From positions 372,001 to 436,000 of the forward strand of contig NZ_JANKBZ010000004.1 of assembly GCF_024623785.1 (NCBI RefSeq): a stretch of DNA of 64,000 nt, given 5' to 3'. This document shows, piece after piece, positions 47,272 through 56,029 of the stretch. The notes beneath the pieces were generated by a model. The model ran no database searches and was not told the origin of the DNA. It saw nothing but the letters and a program-made list of their open reading frames with translations. A program made the translations under genes and the position numbers. The DNA is from Archangium lipolyticum (GTDB lineage Bacteria; Myxococcota; Myxococcia; Myxococcales; Myxococcaceae). The number at the start of each line of letters is the position of its first letter. Position 1 is the stretch's first letter.

Positions 47272-49797
47272 CTATTGGAGGATCAACGCACCGAACTCCG
47301 GCACGTCGAAAGACGTGCCCTTCGTGCCGGTGAGCAGGTCCGTGGCCTCCGACGGGCGGGAGATCTTCCGCGGCTCGGGCAGACGGTTCAAGACCACCGT
47401 CAGGGTCTTGCCGTCCTTCGAGAGGGTGTACTCGAACGTCTCGGCGGTGTTCTGGACCGTCTCGAACCGCGTGCGCGAGTCGGTGAAGAGCGCGTTCGCC
47501 TTCCGGATGGCGATGAGCTTCTTGTAGTAGTTGAAGAGGCTGTCCGGGTCATCCTTCTGGGCGGCCCACGAGTGCGGGTCATCCTCCGACATGTACTTGA
47601 TGTAGGGGTACTCCGGATTGGGCGCCTTGCAGATCCCCACGGGGAGCCCGAGCTCCGCATTGGCGGCGTTCGTCCGGGCGAAGTCGATGTCCCACGACGA
47701 CTGCTTGTCGCCGGTGAAGCTCACCTTCTGGAACCAGCTCATGGGCTCGCGGACGAACTCGCCGCGCTCCCAGCTCTCGTTGCCGAGGAACTTGTCCGCC
47801 TTGCCCTTCTTGCCGAACTCCTCGCCGTAATAGAGGACGGGCATCCCGGGCACCGTGAAGACGATGGTGGCCGCCTGCTTCTGCATCGCGAAGACCAGGC
47901 CTCCCGCGTCCTCGATGTCCGTCGCCGGCCGGTTCAGATCGTGGTTCGACAGGAAGCGCTCGAAGTAGTGGTTCGGATTGCCGCCGGCCGCCGTATCGCC
48001 GGCCGCCTGATGGAGAGCCTGGACGTACTTCACGAAGTCGGCATCGTCACCGACCTCCCCGCGCAGGAAGTTGCTGACGAGGCCTCGGAACGGGAAGTCG
48101 AACTGCGAATCCATGTCGCTGGCGTACGGAACCATGTTCCCGATGAGGCGCGGCTCGTCCCAGCGGTTCTCTCCGGCCAGGAGCACCGGGGGCGCACCCG
48201 CGGGCAGGGAGACGCCCTTCTTGACGAAGGAATTGAACTCCTTCCACCACACGTGCGTGCCGTGCGTGGCGAGCGCGATCCCATGGTTGTCGTCGAACTG
48301 ATCGATGTGCTTCGAGGCGTCGAGGCGGAAGCCGTCCGCTCCGAGCGTGATCCAGAACTCGGCGATCTTCTTCATCTCGGCGCGCACTTCCGGGTTGCGG
48401 AAGTTGAGCTCCGGCATCGCCGCGCCGAAGATCTGGTGGTAGCACATATAGTTCTTGCAGGCCCACACGACGGCCGAGTCGTCCCAGGGGTGCTTGTCGG
48501 CCAGCATGTTCGAGTGCTCATCCGACCAGACGAACCAGTCGTGATACTTCGCGAACTGGGGATCCTTCGGATTCGAGCCCGCCACGAACCAGGGATTCAC
48601 ATCGGCGACGTGGTTCTGCACGAGGTCCAGGATGATGTGGATGCCCAGGGTGTCCGCGGCCGCCGTGAGGTCCGTGAAGTCCTTCCGCGTGCCGAGCACC
48701 GGGTCGATGTCATAGAAGTCGGTCGTGTCGTACCCATGGTAGCTCTTCGCCTTGAACACGGGCGTCATCCAGATCGCATCGACTCCGAGCTGCTTCAGAT
48801 AGGGCAGCATGCTCTTGAGGCCCACGAGATCTCCCACGCCATCTCTCGTGGACGGGTCGATGCCACTCTCCCCGCTGGAGTCGGAGACCGCCTTGGGCGC
48901 GCCACCATCCGCGAACGTGCGGACGATGAGCTGATACATGATTCCCTTGCTCCCCCACGTCGCCCAGTCGGTCTCGTTGGAGATCGTCGGGAACTGGAGG
49001 GGCTGGAGCTCGAGCACGGGCGTCTCGTCGGTCAGTACCTCCGTCGCGGTCCGCAGGGTCGAGTGGACCTTGTAATAGACCGTCTTGCCCGGGGTGAGCC
49101 CGGTGATGAGCAGGCCCTTCTTGTTGATGTCGTCGGCCGCCGCCCACGTGACTTCCTGGTCCAGTGCGTCGCGAGCCGTCCCGTACCGCACCGAGCCCGA
49201 CGAGCCCTCCGCCGCATGGAACATCAGACGGACGCCACCGTTGCCCAGGTCGATGAAGTCCTTCGCCCGGAGGACCTTGAACGCCGGCTTGCTCGAGGCG
49301 GGCTTCGTCGTCTGGACGGCCTGCCCCTGGGTGATCCAGCACTCGGCGATGTTCGGAGTGGCCGCGTCCTTGAAGAGGTCGGCGAAGCGCACGCTCGTCT
49401 CGATGTCCCTCTTGCAGTTGCCGCCCGAGCACTGGACGGGGATGACGCCCAACAAGGCCTCGTCCGAGTCCGCCGTCACGCTGACCTTCACGTCGGTATA
49501 CGCGCCGAAGTCGTCCGTCTTGTCGAACATCCGCGGCGCCCCCCACTCGGGAGACGTGGAGCCGGCGCCCCAGAAGTGCACGCCCCACGTCTTGGGATCT
49601 CCACCTCCCTGGAGGCGGTAGTGGATCCGGATGAAGGGGGTCGTGTCGCCGGGCCCGGCATCCGTGCCCGTGCCGGCGTCGGAACTCGTGCCGGCGTCGG
49701 AACCGCCCGGGCGGGGGTCTTCGTGCGGGTCACAGCCGGCGAGCGAGAGCAGGCCGGCCAACAAGGGAGCCAATGAATAGCGAAGGTACCGGTGCAC
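47272..49797 (-). CDS. GH13 alpha-amylase-family lipoprotein with N-terminal carbohydrate-binding domain, 841 aa
   Basis: Exported starch or glycogen hydrolase. Lipobox LLSLAGC (Cys22) is followed by an Asp-Ala-Gly/Gly-Thr linker, then a pullulanase-type carbohydrate-binding domain (IRIHYRLQGGGDPKTWGVHF...). Next come an immunoglobulin-like stretch and the TIM barrel with DLVQNHVADVNPWF (region I), GFRLDASKHID (region II, nucleophile Asp), LLAGENRWDEP (III, Glu) and LSNHDLNRP (IV). The C-terminal domain ends in DVPEFGALILQ. GTG 49797 has AGGAG five bases upstream. Length fits secreted multi-domain amylases. Confidence 0.9.
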   Translation of the reverse strand: MHRYLRYSLAPLLAGLLSLAGCDPHEDPRPGGSDAGTSSDAGTGTDAGPGDTTPFIRIHYRLQGGGDPKTWGVHFWGAGSTSPEWGAPRMFDKTDDFGAYTDVKVSVTADSDEALLGVIPVQCSGGNCKRDIETSVRFADLFKDAATPNIAECWITQGQAVQTTKPASSKPAFKVLRAKDFIDLGNGGVRLMFHAAEGSSGSVRYGTARDALDQEVTWAAADDINKKGLLITGLTPGKTVYYKVHSTLRTATEVLTDETPVLELQPLQFPTISNETDWATWGSKGIMYQLIVRTFADGGAPKAVSDSSGESGIDPSTRDGVGDLVGLKSMLPYLKQLGVDAIWMTPVFKAKSYHGYDTTDFYDIDPVLGTRKDFTDLTAAADTLGIHIILDLVQNHVADVNPWFVAGSNPKDPQFAKYHDWFVWSDEHSNMLADKHPWDDSAVVWACKNYMCYHQIFGAAMPELNFRNPEVRAEMKKIAEFWITLGADGFRLDASKHIDQFDDNHGIALATHGTHVWWKEFNSFVKKGVSLPAGAPPVLLAGENRWDEPRLIGNMVPYASDMDSQFDFPFRGLVSNFLRGEVGDDADFVKYVQALHQAAGDTAAGGNPNHYFERFLSNHDLNRPATDIEDAGGLVFAMQKQAATIVFTVPGMPVLYYGEEFGKKGKADKFLGNESWERGEFVREPMSWFQKVSFTGDKQSSWDIDFARTNAANAELGLPVGICKAPNPEYPYIKYMSEDDPHSWAAQKDDPDSLFNYYKKLIAIRKANALFTDSRTRFETVQNTAETFEYTLSKDGKTLTVVLNRLPEPRKISRPSEATDLLTGTKGTSFDVPEFGALILQ

Positions 49798-49907
49798 GTG
49801 TACTCCTGTTCCACGGTTGCGATGACGCGGATCGAACCTCGATCAGTGCCTCACAATCCGATGCAACGCGAATCCACGGCCCGTTTCAGGTGAGACCCCC
49901 CGCGTTG

Positions 49908-51032
49908 TCACTCCTCCTTGTCCTTGAAGATGGCGACGGAGGGAGTCCCCTCCGGTCCCATGTAGCCGCGGTACATGCCCGCCGAGTTGAAGGGCGTGGC
50001 GATGTTGCCCTGACTGTCCATGGCGATGACACCGCCCTCGCCACCGGCCTTCACCAGCACGTCCAGCACGACGTGGTTGGCGGCCTCGAGGACCGGCAGG
50101 TCCTGGTACTCGACGCGGGCGCAGATGTCGCGGGCCACGCCGTAGCGGATGAAGTACTCGCCGTGGCCGGTGGCGGAGACGGCGCAGCGCGGGTCGGCAT
50201 AGGTGCCAGCGCCAATGATGGGTGCATCACCCACGCGGCCAAACCGCTTGTTCGTCATGCCACCGGTGGAGGTGCCCGCGGCGAGGTTGCCAGCCTGGTC
50301 GAGCGCCACCGCACCCACCGTGCCAAACTTGTGGTCGCTCCCGGCGGGTGTCTCGTAGAAGGTGGAGGGCCCCTGGGGCTGGCCCTGCTCGGGCGGCGCC
50401 TGCTGCTGCTTCTTCTCCGCCTCCAGGGCGCGCTGCAGGGCCTGCCAGCGCTCCTCCGTATAGAAGTAGCTCTCGGGCACGAGCTCCACGCCCTGCTGCT
50501 TCGCGAACTCCTCGGCGCCCTCGCCGATCATCATCACGTGCGGGGACTTCTCCATCACGGCCCTCGCGAGCGTGATGGGGTTCTTCACGTGACGCAGGCC
50601 CGCCACGGAACCAGCCTCGCGGGTGCGTCCGTTCATGATGGCGGCGTCGAGCTCGTTCTTCCCGTCATGCGTGAAGACGGCGCCCTTGCCCGCGTTGAAG
50701 AGGGGCGAGTCCTCCATGACGCGGATGGCCGCGGTGACGGCATCCAGGCTGGTGCCACCCTTCGCGAGGACGGAATGGCCCGCCTGGAGGGCCTCGGTGA
50801 GGACGGCGCGGACGGCCGCCTCGCGCTCGGCGGTGAGGGACTCGCGCTTGATGACGCCCGCGCCCCCGTGGATGACGATGCCCCAACGGGGGGCTTGCTT
50901 GGGAACGTCGTCATGGGAGCTCATACGCTTCTCATCCTCGCGTCGGGTGGTGAGGGCAGTGGAGCACCCGAGCGGCAGGAGCAGGGCCGTCAGGGCTGTG
51001 GCGGAGAGGGCACGGCGGAGCGGAACGGGCAT
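49908..51032 (-). CDS. Isoaspartyl peptidase/L-asparaginase lipoprotein, 374 aa
   Basis: N-terminal nucleophile hydrolase that self-cleaves to expose a Thr. Signal peptide with lipobox LLPLGC (Cys23). Then GIVIHGGAGVIKRESLTAER, GTSLDAVTAAIRVMEDSPLFNAGKG and NELDAAIMNGRTREAGSVAG, all family blocks. The predicted autocleavage lies before Thr238 in HKFGTVGAVALD, followed by AAGTSTGGMTNKRFGRVGDAPIIGAGTYAD. An insert rich in Gln/Lys/Pro (~200-228) is the linker removed on maturation. Exported members are known; the substrate is L-isoaspartyl peptides or asparagine. ATG 51032 begins the signal peptide. Confidence 0.9.
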   Translation of the reverse strand: MPVPLRRALSATALTALLLPLGCSTALTTRREDEKRMSSHDDVPKQAPRWGIVIHGGAGVIKRESLTAEREAAVRAVLTEALQAGHSVLAKGGTSLDAVTAAIRVMEDSPLFNAGKGAVFTHDGKNELDAAIMNGRTREAGSVAGLRHVKNPITLARAVMEKSPHVMMIGEGAEEFAKQQGVELVPESYFYTEERWQALQRALEAEKKQQQAPPEQGQPQGPSTFYETPAGSDHKFGTVGAVALDQAGNLAAGTSTGGMTNKRFGRVGDAPIIGAGTYADPRCAVSATGHGEYFIRYGVARDICARVEYQDLPVLEAANHVVLDVLVKAGGEGGVIAMDSQGNIATPFNSAGMYRGYMGPEGTPSVAIFKDKEE

Positions 51033-51138
51033 GGGGCGAGGGTCTACTCCAACTCCCACCGCCGCACTCCTCCAAGTGGTGTCCTGTGTGAAGCTGCAAA
51101 CCGGCCAGAGCGCTCACATCACCACGCAGTGCGGTCTC

Positions 51139-51198
51139 GACGTGCGGACACGTCAGCGCGGTCCGCTGACACGTCAACGCGGCCCGCCGACACGTCGG
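51139..51198. promoter_or_regulatory. Iterated 21-base repeats with CACGTC boxes
   Basis: Direct repeats with period 21 bases: GACACGTC at 51147, 51168 and 51189, two full units and part of a third, joined by GCGCGGTCCGCT-type spacers. The first box also pairs with GACGTG (51139-51144) as an inverted repeat. The period of two helical turns puts the boxes on one DNA face. They end 62 bases upstream of the -24 sequence described at 51260, the usual place for an enhancer-binding regulator. Confidence 0.5.
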
Positions 51199-51259
51199 AA
51201 GCGCTCGGGTGCCGAGGCGCTGTCCCTTGGCCAGAGGAGACACAGCTCCAACGGCCGTA

Positions 51260-51277
51260 TTGGCACACTCCCTGCTA
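51260..51277 (+). promoter_or_regulatory. Candidate sigma-54 (-24/-12) promoter
   Basis: The sequence TTGGCACACTCCCTGCTA holds the invariant GG (51262-51263) and GC (51274-51275) ten bases apart, and TGGCAC matches the -24 consensus exactly; the -12 part is CTGCT for TTGCA/T. A transcript would begin near 51287, about 37 bases before the ATG of the small secreted protein. Confidence 0.5.
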
Positions 51278-51323
51278 TGCGGCGGCTCGCGGTATCAAAC
51301 ACAACGCAGGAAAGAGAGAGTCC

Positions 51324-51791
51324 ATGGTTTCGCTTCGTCACGTTGTCGGGCCGATGGCGGTGCTGGGTGTGTTGTTCCTGTTCTCCGGGGAGGCTCGGGC
51401 GCAGACCTCGTTCTTCACCGGGGGCCCGGCGATCACCAAGGAGCAGCAGGCCAGCGTGTTCGCCTACGTCAAGAACGCCTGGCAGGTGTCTGATGGCAAG
51501 ACGGCGACGGATGTGGAGGTGCACCGTCAGTGGGCCCGGGGCCAGACCGAGGCGGTCCTGAAGGGGGAGATCGACCGTCTCGTCAATGTGACGCTGGGCA
51601 ACATCCGCAAGATCGGCAAGGCCAGGCTGGTGGAGGTCTTCGCGAACCTCAAGCAGGGCGCGGCGATCGCGGCCAACAAGGAGGCGGGCCATACCCTGGC
51701 GGGCCATACGGGCTGGGCGAATGGACAGACCGAGGAGACGCTCCGCGGCGAGGTCGCCCGCATTGCCCTGGCAGGCGCCAAGGCGATCTAG
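51324..51791 (+). CDS. Small secreted protein of unknown function, 155 aa
   Basis: Signal peptide AVLGVLFLFSGEARAQ (cleavage after ARA). The mature part begins TSFFTGGPAITKEQQASVF and contains two copies of a similar segment: VHRQWARGQTEAVLKGEIDRL and HTGWANGQTEETLRGEVARI, joined by a helical stretch. The repeated W-A-x-G-Q-T-E-x-x-L-x-G-E motif suggests tandem helical units. No known family. AAAGAGAGAG precedes the ATG. It is preceded by a sigma-54-type promoter and followed by a hairpin, so it is a regulated single gene. Confidence 0.65.
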   Translation: MVSLRHVVGPMAVLGVLFLFSGEARAQTSFFTGGPAITKEQQASVFAYVKNAWQVSDGKTATDVEVHRQWARGQTEAVLKGEIDRLVNVTLGNIRKIGKARLVEVFANLKQGAAIAANKEAGHTLAGHTGWANGQTEETLRGEVARIALAGAKAI

Positions 51792-51811
51792 CCCGGCCAG
51801 GGCACGGGCAC

Positions 51812-51839
51812 AGGGAGGCGTCGAACGGAACGCCTCCCT
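51812..51839 (+). terminator. Terminator hairpin
   Basis: A ten-base perfect stem AGGGAGGCGT/ACGCCTCCCT with an eight-base loop, 20 bases after the stop of the small secreted protein, in the spacer before the convergent dehydrogenase. The last bases lack a T-run; it could serve both genes. Confidence 0.55.
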
Positions 51840-51873
51840 TCACCCGGCTCCAACCAGGGAGTGACGTGGGACG

Positions 51874-53148
51874 TCAGCGCGGCGTGAGCTTGAGCAGCTT
51901 GCCGTCGGCGGCGTCGGTGAGCAGGTAGAGCGCGCCCTCGGGACCCTGCACCACCTCGCGCACGCGCGCCTTCAACTCCGTGAGCAGCCGCTCCTCGCCC
52001 ACCACGCGGTCATTCCTCATCATGAGCCGCACCAGCGCCTGGCTGGCCAGTCCGCCGATGAAGACGTTGTTCCGCCACTCGGGGAAGAGGTCCCCGGTGT
52101 AGATGGTCATGCCCGACGGGGCGATCACCGGATCCCAGTAGTACACGGGCTGCTCCATGCCCTCGCCCTGGGGGCTCTGGTGGATGGGATTGCCGTTGTA
52201 CTCCTCGCCGTAGCCGATGGTGGGCCAGCCGTAGTCCTTGCCGGACTCCGGCAGGTTGAGCTCGTCACCCCCGCGCGGCCCCATGTCCGCGATCCACAGC
52301 CGCTTCTGGCTGTCGAGCGCCGCCGCCAGGATGTTGCGGTGACCCACCGACCAGATCTCCGGCTTGGCCCCCGGGGTGTTCACGAAGGGGTTGTCCTGGG
52401 GCACCGAGCCATCGGGATTGATGCGGACCACCTTGCCGAAGTGGCTCTTCACGTCCCGCGCCTGGACCCGGCCCTCGAGGATGGAGCGCTCACCGAGGGT
52501 GACGAACAGCTTGTTGTCGGGGGTGAACACGAGCCGTCCGCCCGCGTGCAGGGTCGACTCGAGCGTGGGCATCATCCGGAAGATGACCTGCAGGCCCTCC
52601 ACGCGAGGCTGCGCGCCGTCCACGAGCTTCGCGCGCGCGACCGCCAGGCCATTGCCACCCTGGCGCGGCTCGTAATAGGTCCAGTAGATGAGGCCGCTCT
52701 GGGCGTAGTCGGGACCGATCTCCACGTCGAGCAGACCGCCCTGCCCGCGGATATCCACGGGCGGCAGACCCGCGACGGCGGGGGACTTCGCGCCCTGCGG
52801 CGTGACGATGTAGAGCGAGCCGGTGGCCTTCTCCGTCACCAGCATGCGCTGGTCGGGCAGGAAGGCGATGGCCCAGGGATTCTTGAAGCCCGAGGCAATC
52901 TCGGTGACCTGGAAGGCCGTCTTCGTCTTGATGGCCGGGGCGCGCGTCTGACCGGGGAAGGCCGGGCTGAATTCGGGCACGTTGGGCGGCTCCGTATCGA
53001 CCGGGGGTCCGCTGGGAAGGGGTTCCTCCGGGACGCCCGCGTCGCGGATGCCCGCGTCGGTGAGGGGCTCGCCCGTGGGATCCGGGGTCTGGTTGCTACA
53101 ACCCCACAGGAGGGTGGCGAGGATGAAGGTCATCGACAACGTTCGCAT
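51874..53148 (-). CDS. PQQ-dependent sugar (aldose) dehydrogenase lipoprotein, 424 aa
   Basis: Exported soluble-type beta-propeller quinoprotein of the GdhB/YliI family. Lipobox TLLWGC (Cys17) and an Asp-Ala-Gly plus Pro-rich linker. Motifs: GFKNPWAIAFLPDQRMLVTEK, GQGGLLDVEIGPDYAQSG (G-G-L-L-D-x-x), then HAGGRLVFTPDNKLFVTLG, EIWSVGHRN, then ADMGPRGGDELNLPESGKDYGWP. Predicted oxidation of aldoses in the periplasm or outside the cell. ATG 53148 has GAGAGAG upstream; ATG 53133 is an alternative. It converges with the small secreted protein gene. Confidence 0.85.
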   Translation of the reverse strand: MRTLSMTFILATLLWGCSNQTPDPTGEPLTDAGIRDAGVPEEPLPSGPPVDTEPPNVPEFSPAFPGQTRAPAIKTKTAFQVTEIASGFKNPWAIAFLPDQRMLVTEKATGSLYIVTPQGAKSPAVAGLPPVDIRGQGGLLDVEIGPDYAQSGLIYWTYYEPRQGGNGLAVARAKLVDGAQPRVEGLQVIFRMMPTLESTLHAGGRLVFTPDNKLFVTLGERSILEGRVQARDVKSHFGKVVRINPDGSVPQDNPFVNTPGAKPEIWSVGHRNILAAALDSQKRLWIADMGPRGGDELNLPESGKDYGWPTIGYGEEYNGNPIHQSPQGEGMEQPVYYWDPVIAPSGMTIYTGDLFPEWRNNVFIGGLASQALVRLMMRNDRVVGEERLLTELKARVREVVQGPEGALYLLTDAADGKLLKLTPR

Positions 53149-53313
53149 GAAACTCTCTCCACGGCGGTGATGGTCAGCACAGGGGCGGTGAACGATGTGG
53201 GTTCAGCGTCCATGCGTGAGCAGGCTTGTATGCCTCCTCGCTGGTCAAATAACCTGGGAAGACACGATTTGCCATCAAGCCGTGTTTGCGCCCCTCCGTC
53301 CAGCCCTGGGAAC

Positions 53314-54777
53314 TCAGTGGTAGGGCGTGGACTCGGGCTGGTCCGCCGCGAGCTCCTGGCTCGACACCGCGTGGGCATCCAGGAAGGCCCGGGTGTAACG
53401 CGCACCCGTCTCCACCAGGAAGTCGAAGTCGGCATCCATGAGGCGGAAGTCCGCCGTGCCGATGTAGTCGGTGTTGATCGGCACCGTGCGGTCCCGGTCC
53501 TCCTTCCGCAGATCCTTGCGCTGACTGGTGGTGAGGATGGTGTCGAGCAGGTTCGACATGAAGTCGCCCACGGAGAGGGTCTTGGTGCGGAAGCCTCCCG
53601 TCAAGCGGGTGGTGAGGTCGAGGTTGCGCGCATCCATGAACTTCTGGAGCTCCCCCATGTCCACGAAGCCATCTCCGCTCGCGTCGAGCTGCGTGAAGAT
53701 GTCCTGCACGTGGGTCGAGCCAAAGAGGAGGACGGCGTCATCTCCCGAGAACTTGCCGCTCGTGAAGAGGTCCTGACACTCCTTCCGGCTGATCCGCCCG
53801 TCTCCGCTGCGCTCGACGTTCGCCAGGGCCTCCATGAGCCTGACGAAGGCGCTCTCCAGGGCCGCGATCCTGGCGTCCCGCTTCTGGATGACGACATCCC
53901 TCGCCTTGCGCGCCCGGGAGAGTTTGGTATCCGGGCGAGGCGGCGGGCTGGCGGCATCGGGGCACCAGGAGGACGTGATATCCCGGTCATCGGCACTGAA
54001 CGCGGTGAACCCCAGCGTCGCCGGGTTGGGCGGAGAGAACGTCCTCGCCGGATCGGCGAGCTGCTCAATCTGAGAGAAGGGCTGCAGCCGGCGCAGGAAG
54101 GTGTCCTCGGGACGCATCGAGAGCCACCAACCATCGAAGGCGCGTAAGGGGTAGTTGAGGAGGACACCGCCGTCCGTGTAGAGGTCTTCCTCGTTCCAGG
54201 AATCAGTGCCCGTGCCGAGCGTCCGGAAGACCCGGTACGGCCGCATGAGCACCGGGAGGGACATGCTGATGGTGACGGCGACCCGCACCGGCATGTTCGG
54301 CGTCGTCTTGGGATGACAGTACTCGACGCTCATCCGGGACACGTTGGTGATCGGCACGCACAGCTCCCGGCCGGTCCGCTCGAGGAGCTGCGCGAAGGTC
54401 AAGTCCTTGGAGCCTGTCAGCGACGCGATATGCTCTCCGACGAACTCGAGCAGGCGCGCGCCAGGGTTCATCCCGAAAGAACGAAAGATATTGACGATTC
54501 CGCCGAGCATCCCCAGGCGCGCGTCGCGCATGAGCCAGGTGAAGTCGGTCGACTTCAAGATCCTGGCCATCTCCCGCGAGGAGAACCCCAGCGCGGTCCA
54601 GGTCGCGCACAGGCTCCCGACGCTCGCGCCCGCGACCCGCACGATGCGCTGGGGGTAGATGCCTTCCTCCTCGAGGACCCGCATGGCTCCACAGTATGCG
54701 ACGCCCTTGACGCCCCCTCCCTCGAAGACGAGGTTCTGCCACGGCCACTTCGACGCTCCGCTCAGCTCCGGGCGCAT
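53314..54777 (-). CDS. Patatin-like phospholipase with C-terminal EF-hands, 487 aa
   Basis: Patatin/ExoU-type lipid acyl hydrolase with a Ser-Asp dyad: the oxyanion motif FEGGGVKGVAYCGAM (19-33), nucleophile Ser52 in VAGASVGSL, and Asp202 in YTDGGVLLNYP. The C-terminal part has two EF-hand loops, one partly degenerate (residues 322-333, ERSGDGRISRKE, Glu at position 1) and one canonical (365-376, DASGDGFVDMGE), giving possible Ca2+ control. It has no signal peptide, so it may act inside the cell or leave by a non-Sec route. ATG 54777 has GGAG upstream. The open frame to 55410 is the shadow of the next gene. Confidence 0.85.
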   Translation of the reverse strand: MRPELSGASKWPWQNLVFEGGGVKGVAYCGAMRVLEEEGIYPQRIVRVAGASVGSLCATWTALGFSSREMARILKSTDFTWLMRDARLGMLGGIVNIFRSFGMNPGARLLEFVGEHIASLTGSKDLTFAQLLERTGRELCVPITNVSRMSVEYCHPKTTPNMPVRVAVTISMSLPVLMRPYRVFRTLGTGTDSWNEEDLYTDGGVLLNYPLRAFDGWWLSMRPEDTFLRRLQPFSQIEQLADPARTFSPPNPATLGFTAFSADDRDITSSWCPDAASPPPRPDTKLSRARKARDVVIQKRDARIAALESAFVRLMEALANVERSGDGRISRKECQDLFTSGKFSGDDAVLLFGSTHVQDIFTQLDASGDGFVDMGELQKFMDARNLDLTTRLTGGFRTKTLSVGDFMSNLLDTILTTSQRKDLRKEDRDRTVPINTDYIGTADFRLMDADFDFLVETGARYTRAFLDAHAVSSQELAADQPESTPYH

Positions 54778-54949
54778 AAAGGACTCCGTATTCGGGACGG
54801 TTTTCGGATCTCTGGTGATGCGAGAGATTAGCGCCTGCGCCCTGGAGCAGATTGGGGAATCGTGAGGGTTGTTTCCCGAGAGACACCACGCTGCATTTGT
54901 CAGGCATCCAACCCGGGGCCGCTCGTGAGGATGCATGCGCGTGTTGGAC

Positions 54950-55747
54950 TCACTGCTCCAGCGATTGGGGCAACGGTTGTTTGGCGCTGAAGGCGGGCAC
55001 GTAGCACTCGCCCTGGTACTCGTAGAGCTCCTCCGGGCACGGAGCCTTGAGCTTGTGAGGCATCCAGCAGGCGCCGATGAGCTCGACCTCGCTGTAGCGC
55101 TTGCAGGGAGGGAGCTTCTGCCCCTTGAAGGGTTTGCTCGGTAACGGGCGGGCGAGCACGGCTTCTCCGCCATCCGTGGTGTCCGTGAGCAAGCCGCTGG
55201 CGAAAGGGTCCGGGTTCCAGCCTGCCATGGGCCCCTCATGGCTCGTGGAATCGGGCGGGGTGCTCGCCAGGGGCTCGGAGCCGCTCGGCGGAGGGAACTC
55301 GGGGGCCAGACGCACCGGCGCGAAGAGCAGGGCGCACGCCGCGGCGGCACTCGCGAACGCCAGGCCCAGGCGCCACCAGCGGCGAGGCTCGCGGGTGTCG
55401 GGGAAGGCACGAGCCATGCGCCGCACGCCCTCGCGCACTCCCTCGAACAGGGCCATCAGCGCTTCCACCGAGTGCTTGTCAGGGGCCACGGACCAGGGAG
55501 ACTCCTCCACCTCCAGGGCGATGTAGTCGCGTGAGGCCGAGGAGATGAGACGCACCCGCCAGTCTTTCGGCGGTGCCGCGCTCGCCTCTGTGGTGGGCTT
55601 GAGCACCAGGGCCGTGGCCCCGCTCGTCTCGTGCGTGGCCCGGTAGAGCTCTCCCTGGCTGATATCCGACTGCGGCACCTGCTCCTCGAGCTGGTAGGGC
55701 CCTACCTGTTCCTCCCGGCGCTCCTCGGGCTTCTGATCCTCGTCCAT
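54950..55747 (-). CDS. Membrane protein with kinase-N-lobe-like start and Cys-rich tail, 265 aa
   Basis: Residues ~15-55 (VGPYQLEEQVPQSDI...GELYRATHETSGATALVLKP) look like the start of a Hanks-type Ser/Thr kinase N-lobe: Y-x-L-x-x-x-[LV]-x-x-G-x-x-G-x-[VL]-Y-x-A-x-H-x-x-[TS]-G-x-x-x-A-L-K. The Gly loop is damaged and no catalytic loop (HRD) or DFG exists. A membrane helix (RLGLAFASAAAACALLFAPV) and an exposed part with five Cys (CKRYSEVELIGAC, CPEELYEYQGEC) follow. It may be a kinase relic or a membrane partner of kinases; the function is unknown. GAGGAG precedes the ATG at 55747. Confidence 0.65.
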   Translation of the reverse strand: MDEDQKPEERREEQVGPYQLEEQVPQSDISQGELYRATHETSGATALVLKPTTEASAAPPKDWRVRLISSASRDYIALEVEESPWSVAPDKHSVEALMALFEGVREGVRRMARAFPDTREPRRWWRLGLAFASAAAACALLFAPVRLAPEFPPPSGSEPLASTPPDSTSHEGPMAGWNPDPFASGLLTDTTDGGEAVLARPLPSKPFKGQKLPPCKRYSEVELIGACWMPHKLKAPCPEELYEYQGECYVPAFSAKQPLPQSLEQ

Positions 55748-55969
55748 GCGTGCTCCTCGCTGCCTCCGTGCCAGCCGGAGGCCCGACGCGCTTGTTCGCA
55801 TGCCAGCGAGCCCCGGCTCAAGGAGGTGTTCGGTGCGCTCAGAGGCGTCCTACCACACAGGTGCGCTCCCGACTTCCGTACGAAGCGTCCGTGGTCAGAG
55901 GCCGTCAGAGCGGCTGGTTGTATTCGAAGCCGTCACCGATGCCCGTGGTGGGGAGTGCCTCTCACCGTG

Positions 55970-55982
55970 GTATTTGAAATAC
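55970..55982. promoter_or_regulatory. AT-rich palindrome upstream of the next gene
   Basis: GTATTTGAAATAC is a perfect 13-base palindrome with a single central G, 48 bases upstream of the ATG at 56030, in otherwise GC-rich DNA. It is a candidate operator or promoter element. The rest of the 282 bases between 55747 and 56030 shows no frame I trust. Confidence 0.3.
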
Positions 55983-56029
55983 GAACCCGGCGAAGGGCAA
56001 CGTCAGCTCCAGAGCGCGGTGGCGAATCC

